Shown: positions 8,162 to 17,906, numbered from the stretch's first letter. The stretch: 64,000 nt of DNA from CADEEN01 sp963840805 (GCA_963840805.1 CAWJAJ010000017.1:744001-808000); one strand, 5' to 3'. Program-made: numbers and translations. Notes: a model not told the origin generated them from the sequence alone.

Positions 8162-10027
8162 TCAGGCGTTGAGCCGCGCCTCCACGTGCGCCCGGGTGGC
8201 GACGAGCCGCTGCGGCAGGTGGTAGGCCAACTGCTCGAACAACTGGCCATGCAGTGCCAGTTCGTCGCGCCACGCAGCGCGGTCGATGCCGATGACGCTG
8301 TCGAACTGCGCGTGGCTGAAGGTGAGGCCGCCCCAATGCAGGTCTTCATAGCGCGGACTGATGCCGAAGGCGTTTTCCTGGCCACCGGCCTGGCCCTGGA
8401 GGCGGCCGACGATCCACTCCAGCACGCGCATGTTGTCGCCGTAGCCCGGCCAGATGAACTTGCCGTCGGCGCCCTTGCGGAACCAGTTGACGCAGTAGAT
8501 TTTGGGCTGGCGAACGCCTGACTGTGCCAGCTTGCTGCCGACGTCGAGCCAATGCTGGAAGTAGTCGGCCATGTTGTAGCCGACGAAGGCGATCATCGCG
8601 AACGGGTCACGGCGCACGACGCCCACCTGCCCGGCGATGGCCGCCGTGGTCTCGCTGCCCATGGTCGCGGCCATGTAGACACCCTCGGTCCAGTCGCGCG
8701 CCTCGGTCACGAGCGGCACCGTCGTCGAGCGGCGGCCACCGAACAGGAAGGCGTCGATCGGCACGCCCTGGGGGTTGTCCCACTCGGTGTCGAGCACCGG
8801 GTTGTGGATCGAGGCCACCGTGAAGCGCGAATTCGGGTGCGCAGCCTTGGCCCCGGTGGCCTTGGCGATCTGCGGCGTCCAGTCCTTGCCCTGCCAGTCG
8901 ATCAGGTGCGCCGGCGGCTCGTCGGTCATGCCCTCCCACCACACGTCGCCGTCATCGGTGAGCGCGACGTTGGTGAACACCACGTCGCGCTTGAGCATCG
9001 CCATGCAGTTCGGGTTGGTGTGATCGTTCGTGCCCGGCGCGACGCCGAAATAGCCGGCCTCGGGGTTGATCGCATGCAGGCGGCCGTCGTGGCCCGGCTT
9101 GATCCAGGCGATGTCCTCGCCGACGGTGGTGACGCTCCAGCCCTCGTAGCCCTTGGGCGGCACGAGCATCGAGAAGTTGGTCTTGCCGCACGCACTCGGG
9201 AAAGCAGCCGCGATGTGGTACTTCTTGCCCTGCGGCGTGGTTACGCCCAGGATCAGCATGTGCTCGGCCAGCCAGCCCTGCGCGCGGCCCATGTTGGAGG
9301 CGATGCGCAGCGCGAAGCACTTCTTGCCCAGCAACGCGTTGCCGCCGTAGCCCGAGCCGTAACTCCAGATCTCGTGCGTCTCGGGGTAGTGCACGATGTA
9401 CTTGGTCTTGTTGCAGGGCCACGCCGCGTCCTTCTGGCCCGGCGTGAGCGGCGCGCCCACCGTGTGCACGCAGGGCACGAAGGTGCCGTCCTCGCCCAGC
9501 AGTTCGTACACGGCCTCGCCCATGCGCGTCATCGTGCGCATGCTGATCACGACATAAGGGCTGTCGGTCAGCTCGACGCCGAGGTGGGCGATGTGCGAGC
9601 CCATCGGCCCCATCGAGAACGGCACGACGTACATCGTGCGGCCCTTCATGCAGCCCTTGAACAGGGCGTTGTCGCCGGTTTGCAGCAGCGCGCGCATCTC
9701 GGCCGGGGCGACCCAGTTGTTGGTCGGGCCGGCGTCTTCCTGGCGTTCGCTGCAGATGAAAGTGCGGTCCTCGACGCGGGCCACGTCGCTCGGGTCGGAC
9801 AGTGCGAGGAAGCTGTTCGGGCGCCTGGCGGGATTGAGCCGGCGCATCGAGCCGCTGGCCACCAGCAATTCGCACAGGCGGTCGTACTCCTCGACGCTGC
9901 CATCGCACCAGTAGACGTCGCGGGCCTCGGTCAGTGCGGCAATCTCGGCCACCCAGCCGATCAGCAGCGGGTGTTTCACATGGGCAGGCACGTTCAGGCG
10001 CAAGCCGTCGAGCGCAGGTCGGTTCAT
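8162..10027 (-). CDS. pckG: phosphoenolpyruvate carboxykinase (GTP)
   Basis: A 621-residue enzyme catalysing oxaloacetate + GTP to phosphoenolpyruvate + GDP + CO2, the entry to gluconeogenesis. The P-loop-like kinase motif FPSACGKTNFSML lies at residues 276-288; the reactive cysteine of GTP-type PEPCKs is in it. MGPMGSHIAHLGVELTDSPYVV and FLFGGRRSTTVPLV are also family hallmarks, and the length is normal. The ATG is preceded by GGAGC. A 9-bp inverted repeat lies 40-70 bp upstream. The gene is monocistronic, converging on the small gene before it. Confidence 0.96.
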   Translation of the reverse strand: MNRPALDGLRLNVPAHVKHPLLIGWVAEIAALTEARDVYWCDGSVEEYDRLCELLVASGSMRRLNPARRPNSFLALSDPSDVARVEDRTFICSERQEDAGPTNNWVAPAEMRALLQTGDNALFKGCMKGRTMYVVPFSMGPMGSHIAHLGVELTDSPYVVISMRTMTRMGEAVYELLGEDGTFVPCVHTVGAPLTPGQKDAAWPCNKTKYIVHYPETHEIWSYGSGYGGNALLGKKCFALRIASNMGRAQGWLAEHMLILGVTTPQGKKYHIAAAFPSACGKTNFSMLVPPKGYEGWSVTTVGEDIAWIKPGHDGRLHAINPEAGYFGVAPGTNDHTNPNCMAMLKRDVVFTNVALTDDGDVWWEGMTDEPPAHLIDWQGKDWTPQIAKATGAKAAHPNSRFTVASIHNPVLDTEWDNPQGVPIDAFLFGGRRSTTVPLVTEARDWTEGVYMAATMGSETTAAIAGQVGVVRRDPFAMIAFVGYNMADYFQHWLDVGSKLAQSGVRQPKIYCVNWFRKGADGKFIWPGYGDNMRVLEWIVGRLQGQAGGQENAFGISPRYEDLHWGGLTFSHAQFDSVIGIDRAAWRDELALHGQLFEQLAYHLPQRLVATRAHVEARLNA

Positions 10028-10066
10028 CGCAGAAGCTCCAATGATGAGGATGCAAAGGGCGGAATC

Positions 10067-10097
10067 GGGCGAATCTCGGCCGGACCGGGATTCGCCC
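10067..10097. promoter_or_regulatory. 9-bp inverted repeat upstream of pckG
   Basis: GGGCGAATC (10067-10075) and GATTCGCCC (10089-10097) are perfect inverted copies separated by 13 bp, in the 236-bp gap between the divergent pckG and MOSC genes, 40 bp before the pckG start codon. It may be an operator or a leader hairpin; nothing in the sequence decides between these. The rest of the gap shows no gene. Confidence 0.35.
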
Positions 10098-10263
10098 CAT
10101 GCCGCGCGGTTTCACGCCGGTTCGAGCGGCGCCGCAACGCCTCCTGTGGCGCCATTGTGATTTGAGTGTAATCAGGCCGTAACCACCGCAATGGCGGGGG
10201 TCATGCATTTGTGGAATATGTTGATGCAGGCCAAGAAAGCCAACGCGGCGACAATTGGCCGCG

Positions 10264-10845
10264 ATGAAAGTCCTCAGCGTCAACGTCGGCCGGGCCCGCC
10301 TCGTCGCCGTCGGCGAGCGGCGGGTCGCCAGCGCGATCGGCAAACAGGCCGCCGACGGCATCGTGGCCATGCGCCCGCTCGGCTTGGACGGCGACGAACA
10401 GGCCGATCTCAGCGTGCATGGCGGCCTGGCCAAGGCGGTGTACGCCTACCCGGCCGAGCACTATGCGTTCTGGCGTACCGTGCGCGCGCAGGCTGGCGTC
10501 TCGCTGTGGGACGGTCCGCTGGCCCCCGGCAGCCTCGGTGAGAACCTCACGCTCGAGGGCCTGCTCGAGCGCGATGCCTGGATCGGCGACGTGCTGCGAT
10601 TTCCGGGCTGCGCGCTGGCGGTCAGCGAACCGCGCCTGCCGTGTTTCAAGTTCGATGCGGCGATGGGCTTCGCCCAGGCCGGTCGCCTGATGAGCCAGTC
10701 GGGGTGGTGCGGCTTCTATCTCGCCGTGCGCGAGCCCGGCAGCATCGCGGCCGGCCAGGCGTTTCGCCTCGAGCCCGGCCCGCGCGACGTGCGCATCGAC
10801 GAACTGTTTCGCGCCCGCGTGCCGCGGGCCCGCGCCGGCGCATGA
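10264..10845 (+). CDS. MOSC domain protein (YiiM-like)
   Basis: A 193-residue protein whose MOSC core is read from DGDEQADLSVHGGLAKAVYAYPAEHY (residues 40-66), SLGENLTLEGLLERD and the conserved cysteine in EPRLPCFKFDAAMG. MOSC proteins bind molybdenum cofactor or transfer sulfur; YiiM relatives reduce N-hydroxylated bases and confer resistance to such analogues. Start MKVLSVNVG is chosen over an ATG three codons earlier that lacks a better ribosome site. Its TGA overlaps the ATG of the GDSL gene (ATGA), so the two are translationally coupled. Confidence 0.83.
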   Translation: MKVLSVNVGRARLVAVGERRVASAIGKQAADGIVAMRPLGLDGDEQADLSVHGGLAKAVYAYPAEHYAFWRTVRAQAGVSLWDGPLAPGSLGENLTLEGLLERDAWIGDVLRFPGCALAVSEPRLPCFKFDAAMGFAQAGRLMSQSGWCGFYLAVREPGSIAAGQAFRLEPGPRDVRIDELFRARVPRARAGA

Positions 10846-11474
10846 ATCGCCGCCACGCTGCGCTGCTGCTCGCGGCGTGCGCACTGGCCGCCTGTGGCAA
10901 GCGCAAGGCGCCGGCGGGCCGGCCGCTGCCTGGTGGGACGGCAGTGCTTGCACTCGGCGACTCGATCACCCACGGCACCGGCGCTGCGGCCGACGCCGCC
11001 TACCCGGCGCAACTGGCGCAGCTCACCGGCTGGAACGTGATCAACGGCGGTGTGCCCGGCGACACGACGGCGCAGGCGCTGGCCCGGCTGCCAGCGCTGT
11101 TGGCCGAACACCGCCCGGCACTGGTGCTCGCCAGCGTCGGCGGCAACGACTTCCTGCGCCGCTTGCCCGAGGCCGAGACCGAAGGCCACCTGCGCCGCAT
11201 CGTCGCCACCGTACGCGACGCTGGCGCGCAGGTGCTGCTGGTGGCGGTGCCGCGGCCCACGCTGGCTGCCGCCGTCGGTGCCGGCCTGCGGGACCACCCG
11301 CTCTACGAGAAACTCGCGGACGAACTGGCGCTGCCGCTGCACGCCGGCGGATGGGCACGCGTGCTCGGCGACGACACGCTCAAGTCGGACCAGATCCATG
11401 CCAATGCCGCCGGCTACCGCGCTTTCGCCGAAGGGCTGGTGCCGACGCTGCGCGCGGTGGGCTGGCTGCGCTAA
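10842..11474 (+). CDS. tesA: GDSL-family esterase/lysophospholipase, lipoprotein
   Basis: A 210-residue SGNH hydrolase. It starts with a lipoprotein signal (MNRRHAALLLAACALAAC) whose lipobox cysteine is about residue 18, so it is probably anchored in a membrane facing the periplasm. The SGNH blocks are ALGDSITHG (Ser), NGGVPGDT, GGNDFLR and the terminal DQIHANAAGY (Asp, His). The closest known activity is TesA: acyl-ester and lysophospholipid hydrolysis. It overlaps the MOSC gene by 4 bp. Gene symbol is by similarity to TesA and is not certain. Confidence 0.82.
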   Translation: MNRRHAALLLAACALAACGKRKAPAGRPLPGGTAVLALGDSITHGTGAAADAAYPAQLAQLTGWNVINGGVPGDTTAQALARLPALLAEHRPALVLASVGGNDFLRRLPEAETEGHLRRIVATVRDAGAQVLLVAVPRPTLAAAVGAGLRDHPLYEKLADELALPLHAGGWARVLGDDTLKSDQIHANAAGYRAFAEGLVPTLRAVGWLR

Positions 11475-11548
11475 GCAAGCACCGGCCGAGTCCGCGCCGT
11501 GCGCCGCGGCGTCTTTGCTTGCCCGGCTGCGGCTACAGTGCGCCACCG

Positions 11549-12403
11549 ATGCTCGCCTACCGCCACGCCTTCCACGCCGGCAATCACGCCGACGTCCTCA
11601 AGCACCTGGTGCTGGCGCAGGTGCTCACGCACATGGCGGCCAAAGGCAAGCCGTATACGCTGATCGACACGCACGCCGGCGCCGGCGGCTATTCGCTCGA
11701 AGGACGTTACGCCCACACCAAGGACGAGTTCCAGAGCGGCATCGCCAAGCTCTGGCAGCGTGACGACCTGCCGCCGGCGCTGGCCGACTATGTCGCGCTG
11801 GTGCGCGAGTTCAACGGCGGCGGTGCGCTCGAGCAATACCCCGGCTCGCCCGCCATCGCCAACCTGCTGCTGCGCGCCGACGATCGCCTGCACCTCTACG
11901 AGTTGCACCCGACCGACGAGCGCATCCTGCGCGCGTTCCTCGGCAAACGGCCACACACCACGGTGGCGCAAAGCGATGGCTTTGCTTCGCTGCACAAGGA
12001 GTTGCCGCCACCGTCGCGCCGCGGCGTGGTGCTGATCGACCCGTCGTACGAATTGAAGGCCGACTACACGAAGGTGCTGGCCGCCGTGCGCGAGATCCTC
12101 GAGCGCTTCGCGACGGCGGTGGTGCTGGTGTGGGTGCCGCAACTGCGCACGCTCGAGTCGCAGCAGTTGCCGCAGCGCCTGCAAAACACCGCCACGAAGG
12201 CCGCGCCGAAGGGCTGGTTGCACGCGCGACTGACCGTCGCCGCCGGCGGCGAACGCGGCTTCGGCCTGCTCGGCAGCTCGATGTTCGTCGTCAATCCGCC
12301 GCACGGCCTGCACGACACGCTGCGCGAGGTGCTGCCGCTCCTGGTCGAGGTGCTTGGCCAATTCGACGGCGCAAGCTACCTGCTCGAGCAGCAAGCGACC
12401 TGA
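11549..12403 (+). CDS. rlmJ: 23S rRNA (adenine2030-N6)-methyltransferase
   Basis: A 284-residue SAM-dependent methyltransferase that modifies A2030 of 23S rRNA. It opens with the family signature MLAYRHAFHAGNHADVLKH, followed by the SAM motif LIDTHAGAGGY and the catalytic DPSYE (NPPY-like) about residue 165. Length is normal. TACAGT, a plausible -10, lies 15 bp before the ATG, so the gene may have its own promoter after the esterase gene. The CPBP gene follows on the same strand. Confidence 0.92.
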   Translation: MLAYRHAFHAGNHADVLKHLVLAQVLTHMAAKGKPYTLIDTHAGAGGYSLEGRYAHTKDEFQSGIAKLWQRDDLPPALADYVALVREFNGGGALEQYPGSPAIANLLLRADDRLHLYELHPTDERILRAFLGKRPHTTVAQSDGFASLHKELPPPSRRGVVLIDPSYELKADYTKVLAAVREILERFATAVVLVWVPQLRTLESQQLPQRLQNTATKAAPKGWLHARLTVAAGGERGFGLLGSSMFVVNPPHGLHDTLREVLPLLVEVLGQFDGASYLLEQQAT

Positions 12404-12425
12404 GCAGCGCGCGGGACGGACGCCG

Positions 12426-13109
12426 ATGGCCGTGTTGTCGCTGAGCCGCGGCGCCTGGGCACGCATCGCGCCGTTCGCCGCCTTCATGGCCCTGCTGGCG
12501 CTGCGCGGCGCCGCCCCGGCCGATGGTGCCTGGGGCTTCGACCCGCGCTGGCTCTACGGCGTGACGGTGGTCACCGTCGGCGCCTTGCTGGTCCTGCTCT
12601 GGCGCGAATACGGCGAACTGGCGCGGCAGACCTGGCCCGATGCACGCGAGTGCATGCGTGCGGCCGCCGTCGGCGTGGGCGTCTTCGTGCTGTGGATCCA
12701 TCTCGACGCGCCCTGGATGACGATCGGCGAGCCGAGCGCCGGCTTCACACCGCTCACCGACGCCGGCACGGTCGACTGGCCGCTGGTGATGGTGCGCTGG
12801 GTCGGTGCGACGTTGCTGGTGCCGGTGATGGAAGAGCTGTTCTGGCGCTCGTTCCTGATGCGCTGGATCGAGCAGCCGGTGTTCGAGGGCGTCGACCCGC
12901 AGCGTGTCGGCACCAAGGCCGTCGTGCTGTCGACCTTCGTCTTCATGCTCGCACATACGCTGTGGCTGGCCGCGATCGTCGCCGGGCTGGCCTATGCCTG
13001 GTTGTACGTGCGCAGCGGCAAGCTGTGGCTGGCGGTGATCGCCCACGCCGTCACCAACGGTGCGCTGGGCGCCTGGGTCGTCGCGACGGGCAGCTGGCAG
13101 TTCTGGTGA
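12426..13109 (+). CDS. CAAX prenyl protease-related (CPBP family) membrane protease
   Basis: A 227-residue integral membrane protein with about six hydrophobic segments. The glutamate pair MEELFWRSFLMRW (about residue 139), FVFMLAH and the terminal HAVTNGALG give the conserved E-E-R / H / H-x3-N residues of CPBP intramembrane proteases. The exact flavour resembles the CAAX-protease-related proteins that accompany exosortase (PEP-CTERM) systems, but no exosortase is in this window. It begins 22 bp after rlmJ and converges with the membrane gene at 13110. Confidence 0.76.
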   Translation: MAVLSLSRGAWARIAPFAAFMALLALRGAAPADGAWGFDPRWLYGVTVVTVGALLVLLWREYGELARQTWPDARECMRAAAVGVGVFVLWIHLDAPWMTIGEPSAGFTPLTDAGTVDWPLVMVRWVGATLLVPVMEELFWRSFLMRWIEQPVFEGVDPQRVGTKAVVLSTFVFMLAHTLWLAAIVAGLAYAWLYVRSGKLWLAVIAHAVTNGALGAWVVATGSWQFW

Positions 13110-13601
13110 TCAATCGGCATGCCGCCAGCGCGCCATGCGCTGGGCCACGCGTCGCTTGACGACGCGGCCGACACGCCAGGCCCACGACGCCCTCACGCGG
13201 GCGAGCAGCGCCTCTTTCCAGCTCGTCCAGCGCATGTAGACGCGGGCGAACCAGGCCAGTTGCATCAGTGCCGGGCGGGTGAGCTGGAACAGGCGCGCGA
13301 CCAGCGCAGTGCCGGCCACCTTGGCGACAAGGATCACCGCCAGGCCCAGGCCCGCGCGGCCCCCGCCGATCAGCCACAACGCGGCCAGCTTGACCGGCAG
13401 CAGCAGCAACGTCGGCACGGCAAACGCTGCCAGCGCGGCGTAGGGCGGCAACGCGGCGACGCGACGCTCGAGCCAGGCCAGCGGCGGCAGACGCGCCACC
13501 CAGGCCAGCGCGCGCTGCAGCGGCTCCCAGCCCCATTCCTCGAACAGGATCAGCAGCGCGAGCAGCGCCTCCAAGAGGCGCCGCAACCAGCGCAAGATCA
13601 A
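13110..13601 (-). CDS. membrane protein following tgt, probable TTG start
   Basis: A 163-residue protein with two to three hydrophobic stretches (LLEALLALLILFEEW; YAALAAFAVPTLLLLPVKLAALWLIGG; GLGLAVILVAKVAGTALVARLF) and a very basic C-terminus (RVKRRVAQRMARWRH). There is no ATG in the hydrophobic N-terminus. The TTG at 13601 overlaps the tgt stop codon, and a second TTG follows at 13595, so translation is probably coupled to tgt. Related genes of unknown function follow tgt in other Burkholderiales as far as I recall. The start is uncertain. Confidence 0.62.
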   Translation of the reverse strand: MILRWLRRLLEALLALLILFEEWGWEPLQRALAWVARLPPLAWLERRVAALPPYAALAAFAVPTLLLLPVKLAALWLIGGGRAGLGLAVILVAKVAGTALVARLFQLTRPALMQLAWFARVYMRWTSWKEALLARVRASWAWRVGRVVKRRVAQRMARWRHAD

Positions 13602-14728
13602 TCGACGCCTCGCGCGCGGTCGGCCTTGAACTGCACCCGCAAGGCCTCGAAGCGGCCGCCATCGAGGGCATCGCGCACTTCGCGCATCAGGTTCACGTAG
13701 TAGTGCAGGTTGTGCAGGCTGGCCAGCATCGGGCCGAGCATCTCGCCGCAGCGGTCGAGGTGGTGCAGGTAGGCGCGGCTGAAGTGGGCGCAGGTGTGGC
13801 AGGCGCAGCTGGCGTCGATCGGGCGCTCGTCGGTCTTGTAGCGCGCGTTGCGCAGCCGCAGGTCGCCAAAGCGGGTGAACAGGTGGCCGTTGCGCGCATT
13901 GCGCGTGGGCATCACGCAGTCGAACATGTCGACGCCGTCGGCCACGCCCTGCACCAGGTCTTCCGGCGTGCCGACGCCCATCAGGTAGCGCGGCTTGTCG
14001 GCGGGCAGGCGGTGCGGCGTGTGCGCCAGGATGCGCAGCATCTCGTCCTTGGGCTCGCCGACACTGACACCGCCGACCGCGTAGCCGGGCAGGTCCATCG
14101 CCCCCAGGGCCTCCAGCGAAGCCTCGCGCAGGTTCTCGAACATGCCGCCCTGCACGATGCCGAAGAGGGCATTCGGATTCTCGAGCCGCGCGAACTCGGC
14201 CCGGCAACGCTCGGCCCAGCGCAGGCTCAATGCCATCGACGCGCGCGCCTCGGCCTCGCTGGTCAGGTGCCCCTGGGTCTCGTACGGCGTGCACTCGTCG
14301 AACTGCATCACGATGTCGCTGTTCAACACCGTCTGGATCTGCATCGACACCTCGGGCGTCAGCAGCAGCTTGTCGCCGTTGACCGGCGACGCGAACTTGA
14401 CGCCCTCTTCGCTGATCTTGCGCATCTCGCCGAGCGACCAGACCTGGAAGCCGCCGCTGTCGGTGAGGATCGGCCGGCCCCAGCCCTCGAATCGGTGCAG
14501 GCCGCCGAAGGGCCGCAGCACGTCCAGCCCCGGCCGCAGCCACAGGTGGAAGGTGTTGCCGAGGATGATCTGCGCGCCCATCTCATCGAGCGAGCGCGGC
14601 AGCACGCCCTTGACCGTGCCGTAGGTGCCGACCGGCATGAAAACCGGTGTTTCGACCGTGCCGTGGTTGAGCGTCAGGCGGCCGCGACGGGCGCGGCCCT
14701 CGGTGGTGAGCAGTTCGAACTTGAGCAT
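13598..14728 (-). CDS. tgt: queuine tRNA-ribosyltransferase
   Basis: A 376-residue enzyme that swaps guanine-34 of tRNAs with GUN anticodons for the queuosine precursor preQ1. MPVGTYGTVKG, ILTDSGGFQVWSLG (catalytic Asp), PNALFGIVQGGMF and DMFDCVMPTRNARNG are all present; the zinc ligands are in CACHTCAHFSRAYLHH. Length is normal. It lies 25 bp after the end of queA, whose product acts next in the same pathway, so the two form a queuosine operon. Confidence 0.95.
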   Translation of the reverse strand: MLKFELLTTEGRARRGRLTLNHGTVETPVFMPVGTYGTVKGVLPRSLDEMGAQIILGNTFHLWLRPGLDVLRPFGGLHRFEGWGRPILTDSGGFQVWSLGEMRKISEEGVKFASPVNGDKLLLTPEVSMQIQTVLNSDIVMQFDECTPYETQGHLTSEAEARASMALSLRWAERCRAEFARLENPNALFGIVQGGMFENLREASLEALGAMDLPGYAVGGVSVGEPKDEMLRILAHTPHRLPADKPRYLMGVGTPEDLVQGVADGVDMFDCVMPTRNARNGHLFTRFGDLRLRNARYKTDERPIDASCACHTCAHFSRAYLHHLDRCGEMLGPMLASLHNLHYYVNLMREVRDALDGGRFEALRVQFKADRARGVD

Positions 14729-14753
14729 CGCCGCGCGATTGTCGCCGCGGCGA

Positions 14754-15798
14754 TCACGCGCAGGCAGATCGCTCCAGCAGCATCGCGTCGCCGTAGCTGA
14801 AGAAGCGGTAGCGGGCCTCGATCGCGTGGCGGTACAGCGCCATCACATGGGCGTGGCCGGCAAAGGCCGACACCAGCATCATCAGCGTGCTCCTGGGCAG
14901 GTGGAAGTTGGTCAGCAGCACATCGACGACGCGGAACTCGAAGCCCGGCGTGATGAAGATGTCGGTCTCGCCGCGCGCCGCCTGCAGGGTGCCGGTGATG
15001 CGCGCCGCGGATTCGAGCGAGCGCACGCTGGTGCTGCCGACGGCGACGACGCGGCCGCCGCGCGCACGCGCGGCCGCCGACCGCCGCCACCGTCGCTTCG
15101 GGCACTTCGTACCACTCGCTGTGCATGCGGTGGTCCTCGATGCGCTCGCTGCGCACCGGCTGGAAGGTGCCGGCGCCGACATGCAGCGTCACGCCGGCGC
15201 TGGCCACGCCGCGCTCGCGCAAGGCGGCCAGCAGCGCGTCGTCGAAATGCAGCGCCGCCGTCGGCGCCGCCACCGCGCCCGGCCGCGCGGCGAACACGGT
15301 CTGGTAGCGGCTCTCGTCATCGCTGTCGTCGGCATGGGTGATGTAGGGCGGCAACGGCACGTGGCCGTGCGCGGCCAGCAGCGCCAGCGGATCGGCCGGA
15401 AAGCGCAGCTGGAACAGCGAACCATCGGGGCCGCCGCGGCCGAGCACCTCGGCATCGAACGCGCCGGCCAGCCGCAACACGCTGCCCGGCCGCGGCGACT
15501 TGCTCGCGCGCAGGTGTGCCAGCACCTCGTGGCCGGGCAGCACGCGCTCGACCAGCACCTCGACGGCACCGCCGCTGGCCTTGACGCCGTACAAGCGGGC
15601 CTTGATCACGCGCGTGTCGTTGAAGACCAGCAGGTCGCCGGGATCGAGCAGGCCGGGCAGTTCGCGAAACAGCCGGTCGACCGGCGTTGCGCCGCGCCCG
15701 TCGAGCAGGCGCGAGGCGCTGCGCTCGGGCGCCGGATGCTGGGCGATCAGCGCCGGCGGCAGCGAGAAGTCGAAGTCGGCGAGGGTGTGGGCGGTCAT
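14754..15798 (-). pseudogene. queA: S-adenosylmethionine:tRNA ribosyltransferase-isomerase, single-base frameshift
   Basis: QueA moves the ribosyl group of SAM onto preQ1 in tRNA. The N-terminal two thirds reads MTAHTLADFDFSLPPALIAQ..., LVFNDTRVIKARL, GAGTFQPVRSERIEDHRMHSEWY in one frame; the rest, RARGGRVVAVGSTSVRSLESAA, LLTNFHLPRSTLMMLVSAFAG, reads in the next frame. One extra base near 15079-15083 (GTCGGCGGCC on the coding strand) explains the break; removing it restores 347 residues, the family's usual length, with EATVAAV joined to AAARARGG. Because every conserved block survives, a sequencing indel is likelier than decay. It is divergent from recG. Confidence 0.88.
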
Positions 15799-15848
15799 GG
15801 AATCGAGGCTGTACCGGCCTGCGAGCCAACGGGCGCTAGCATTGTTCC

Positions 15849-17906
15849 ATGCCCGAGCATGCCCCCGCATCGCCAACGGCCAAGTCGGGCCCGGCGCGGG
15901 CGCTGGAAAAACTCGGCCTGTCGCGCGACATCGACCTCGCGCTGCACCTGCCGCTGCGCTACGAAGACCAGACCCGCGTGCAGCGGCTGGCCGACGCGCG
16001 CGAAGGCGATCTGGTGCAGGTCGAGGCCACGATCGCCGAATGCCGCATCGAGTTCCGGCCGCGCCGGCAACTGGTGGCCCGGCTGGTCGACGACGACGGC
16101 GAGCCGCTGGTGCTGCGCTTCCTGAACTTCTACCCGTCGCAACAGAAGGCGCTGGCGGCCGGTGTGCGCGTGCGCGTGCAGGGCGAGTTGCGCGGCGGCT
16201 TCCTCGGCCGCGAGATGGTGCACCCCCACGTCAAGCCGGCCTCGACGCCGCTGCCGACGACGCTGACGCCGGTCTACCCGACCAGCGCGCAGTTGCCGCA
16301 GGCCTACCTGCGCAAGGCCGTCGCGTCGGCACTGCAGCGCGCGCCGATCCACGAAGTGCTGCCGGCCGAAGCGCTGCCCACCGGGCCGCCGAGCCTGCCG
16401 ACCCTGAGAGAGGCGCTGCACTTCCTGCACCAGCCGCCGCCGGCGACGCCGTTGGCAACGCTGGAAGACCGCAGCCACCCGGCCTGGCTGCGGCTGAAGT
16501 ACGAGGAGCTGCTGGCCCAGCAGCTGAGCCAGTTGACGGCGCAGCGCGAACGCGCGCTGTTGCGCGCACCGGCACTGAACGCCGCGCGCGGCGGGCTGCA
16601 CGAACGCCTGCTCGCCGCCTTGCCTTTCGCGCTGACCGCCGCGCAGCGCCGCGTCTGTGAAGAGATCGCGGCCGACCTGGCGCGCGGCCAACCGATGCAC
16701 CGGCTGTTGCAGGGCGACGTCGGTTCGGGCAAGACCGTGGTCGCCGCGCTGGCCGCGGCGGTGGCCATCGACAGCGGCTGGCAGTGCGCGCTGATGGCGC
16801 CGACCGAGATCCTCGCCGAGCAGCACTTCCGCAAGCTAGTGCACTGGCTGGAGCCGCTCGGCGTCGGCGTGGCCTGGCTCACCGGCAGCCGCAAGGGCAA
16901 GGGCCGCAAAGCGATGCTCGAAGCCGTGGCCTCGGGCGCGGCCGGCTTGGTGGTCGGCACGCATGCGGTGATCCAGCACGACGTGGTGTTCGCGAAACTG
17001 GGGCTCGCGGTGGTCGACGAGCAGCACCGCTTCGGCGTCGCGCAGCGCCTGGCCCTGCGTGACAAGCTCGAACAGCAGGCGCTCGAGCCGCACTTGCTGA
17101 TGATGAGCGCCACGCCGATCCCGCGCACGCTGGCGATGAGCTACTTCGCCGACCTCGCGATGAGCACCATCGACGAGCTGCCACCCGGCCGCACGCCGGT
17201 GGTCACCAAGCTGTTCGCCGACGGCCGCCGCGACAACGTGATCGCGCGCATCCGGGATGAAGTGGCGCAAGGCAAGCAGGTCTACTGGGTCTGCCCGCTG
17301 ATCGAGGAGAGCGAAGCGCTCGACCTGCGCAACGCGACCGAAACCCATGCGCAACTCTGCGCCGCGCTGCCGGGCGCGACGGTAGGACTGCTGCACGGGC
17401 GCATGCCCGGCGCTGAGAAGGCCGCCGTGATGTCGCAATTTGCCGGCGGCCAGATGCAGGTGCTGGTGGCCACCACGGTGATCGAAGTCGGCGTCGATGT
17501 GCCCAACGCCAGCCTGATGGTGATCGAGCACGCCGAGCGCTTCGGCCTGTCGCAATTGCACCAGTTGCGCGGCCGAGTCGGGCGTGGCGCGGTGGCCAGC
17601 GTGTGCGTGCTGCTCTACACCGCGCCGCTGTCGCCGACCGCCAAGGACCGCCTGCGCGCGATGGCCGAAACCAACGACGGCTTCGAGATCGCCCGCCGCG
17701 ACCTCGAGATCCGCGGGCCGGGGGAATTCATGGGGGCGCGCCAGAGCGGGGACGCGCTGCTGCGCTTTGCCGACCTGGCGCAGGACAACGCCCTGCTCGA
17801 CCAGGCGCGGCGCGTGGCGCCGCGCCTGCTGGCTGAACATCCCGCTGCGGCGGCAGCGCAGGTGCAGCGGTGGTTGGCGTCGCGGGTGGATTACTTGAAG
17901 GCGTGA
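15849..17906 (+). CDS. recG: ATP-dependent DNA helicase RecG
   Basis: A 685-residue helicase that remodels stalled replication forks and Holliday junctions. The N-terminal wedge/OB region carries LHLPLRYEDQTRVQ; Walker A is GDVGSGKTVVAAL at about residue 290; the DEAD-like box is DEQHRFG at about 390; MMSATPIPRTLA, ATTVIEVGVDVPNASLMVIEHAERFGL-type motif V and QLHQLRGRVGRG motif VI follow. Slightly shorter than the E. coli protein at the N-terminus. It is divergent from queA across 50 bp. Confidence 0.96.
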   Translation: MPEHAPASPTAKSGPARALEKLGLSRDIDLALHLPLRYEDQTRVQRLADAREGDLVQVEATIAECRIEFRPRRQLVARLVDDDGEPLVLRFLNFYPSQQKALAAGVRVRVQGELRGGFLGREMVHPHVKPASTPLPTTLTPVYPTSAQLPQAYLRKAVASALQRAPIHEVLPAEALPTGPPSLPTLREALHFLHQPPPATPLATLEDRSHPAWLRLKYEELLAQQLSQLTAQRERALLRAPALNAARGGLHERLLAALPFALTAAQRRVCEEIAADLARGQPMHRLLQGDVGSGKTVVAALAAAVAIDSGWQCALMAPTEILAEQHFRKLVHWLEPLGVGVAWLTGSRKGKGRKAMLEAVASGAAGLVVGTHAVIQHDVVFAKLGLAVVDEQHRFGVAQRLALRDKLEQQALEPHLLMMSATPIPRTLAMSYFADLAMSTIDELPPGRTPVVTKLFADGRRDNVIARIRDEVAQGKQVYWVCPLIEESEALDLRNATETHAQLCAALPGATVGLLHGRMPGAEKAAVMSQFAGGQMQVLVATTVIEVGVDVPNASLMVIEHAERFGLSQLHQLRGRVGRGAVASVCVLLYTAPLSPTAKDRLRAMAETNDGFEIARRDLEIRGPGEFMGARQSGDALLRFADLAQDNALLDQARRVAPRLLAEHPAAAAAQVQRWLASRVDYLKA

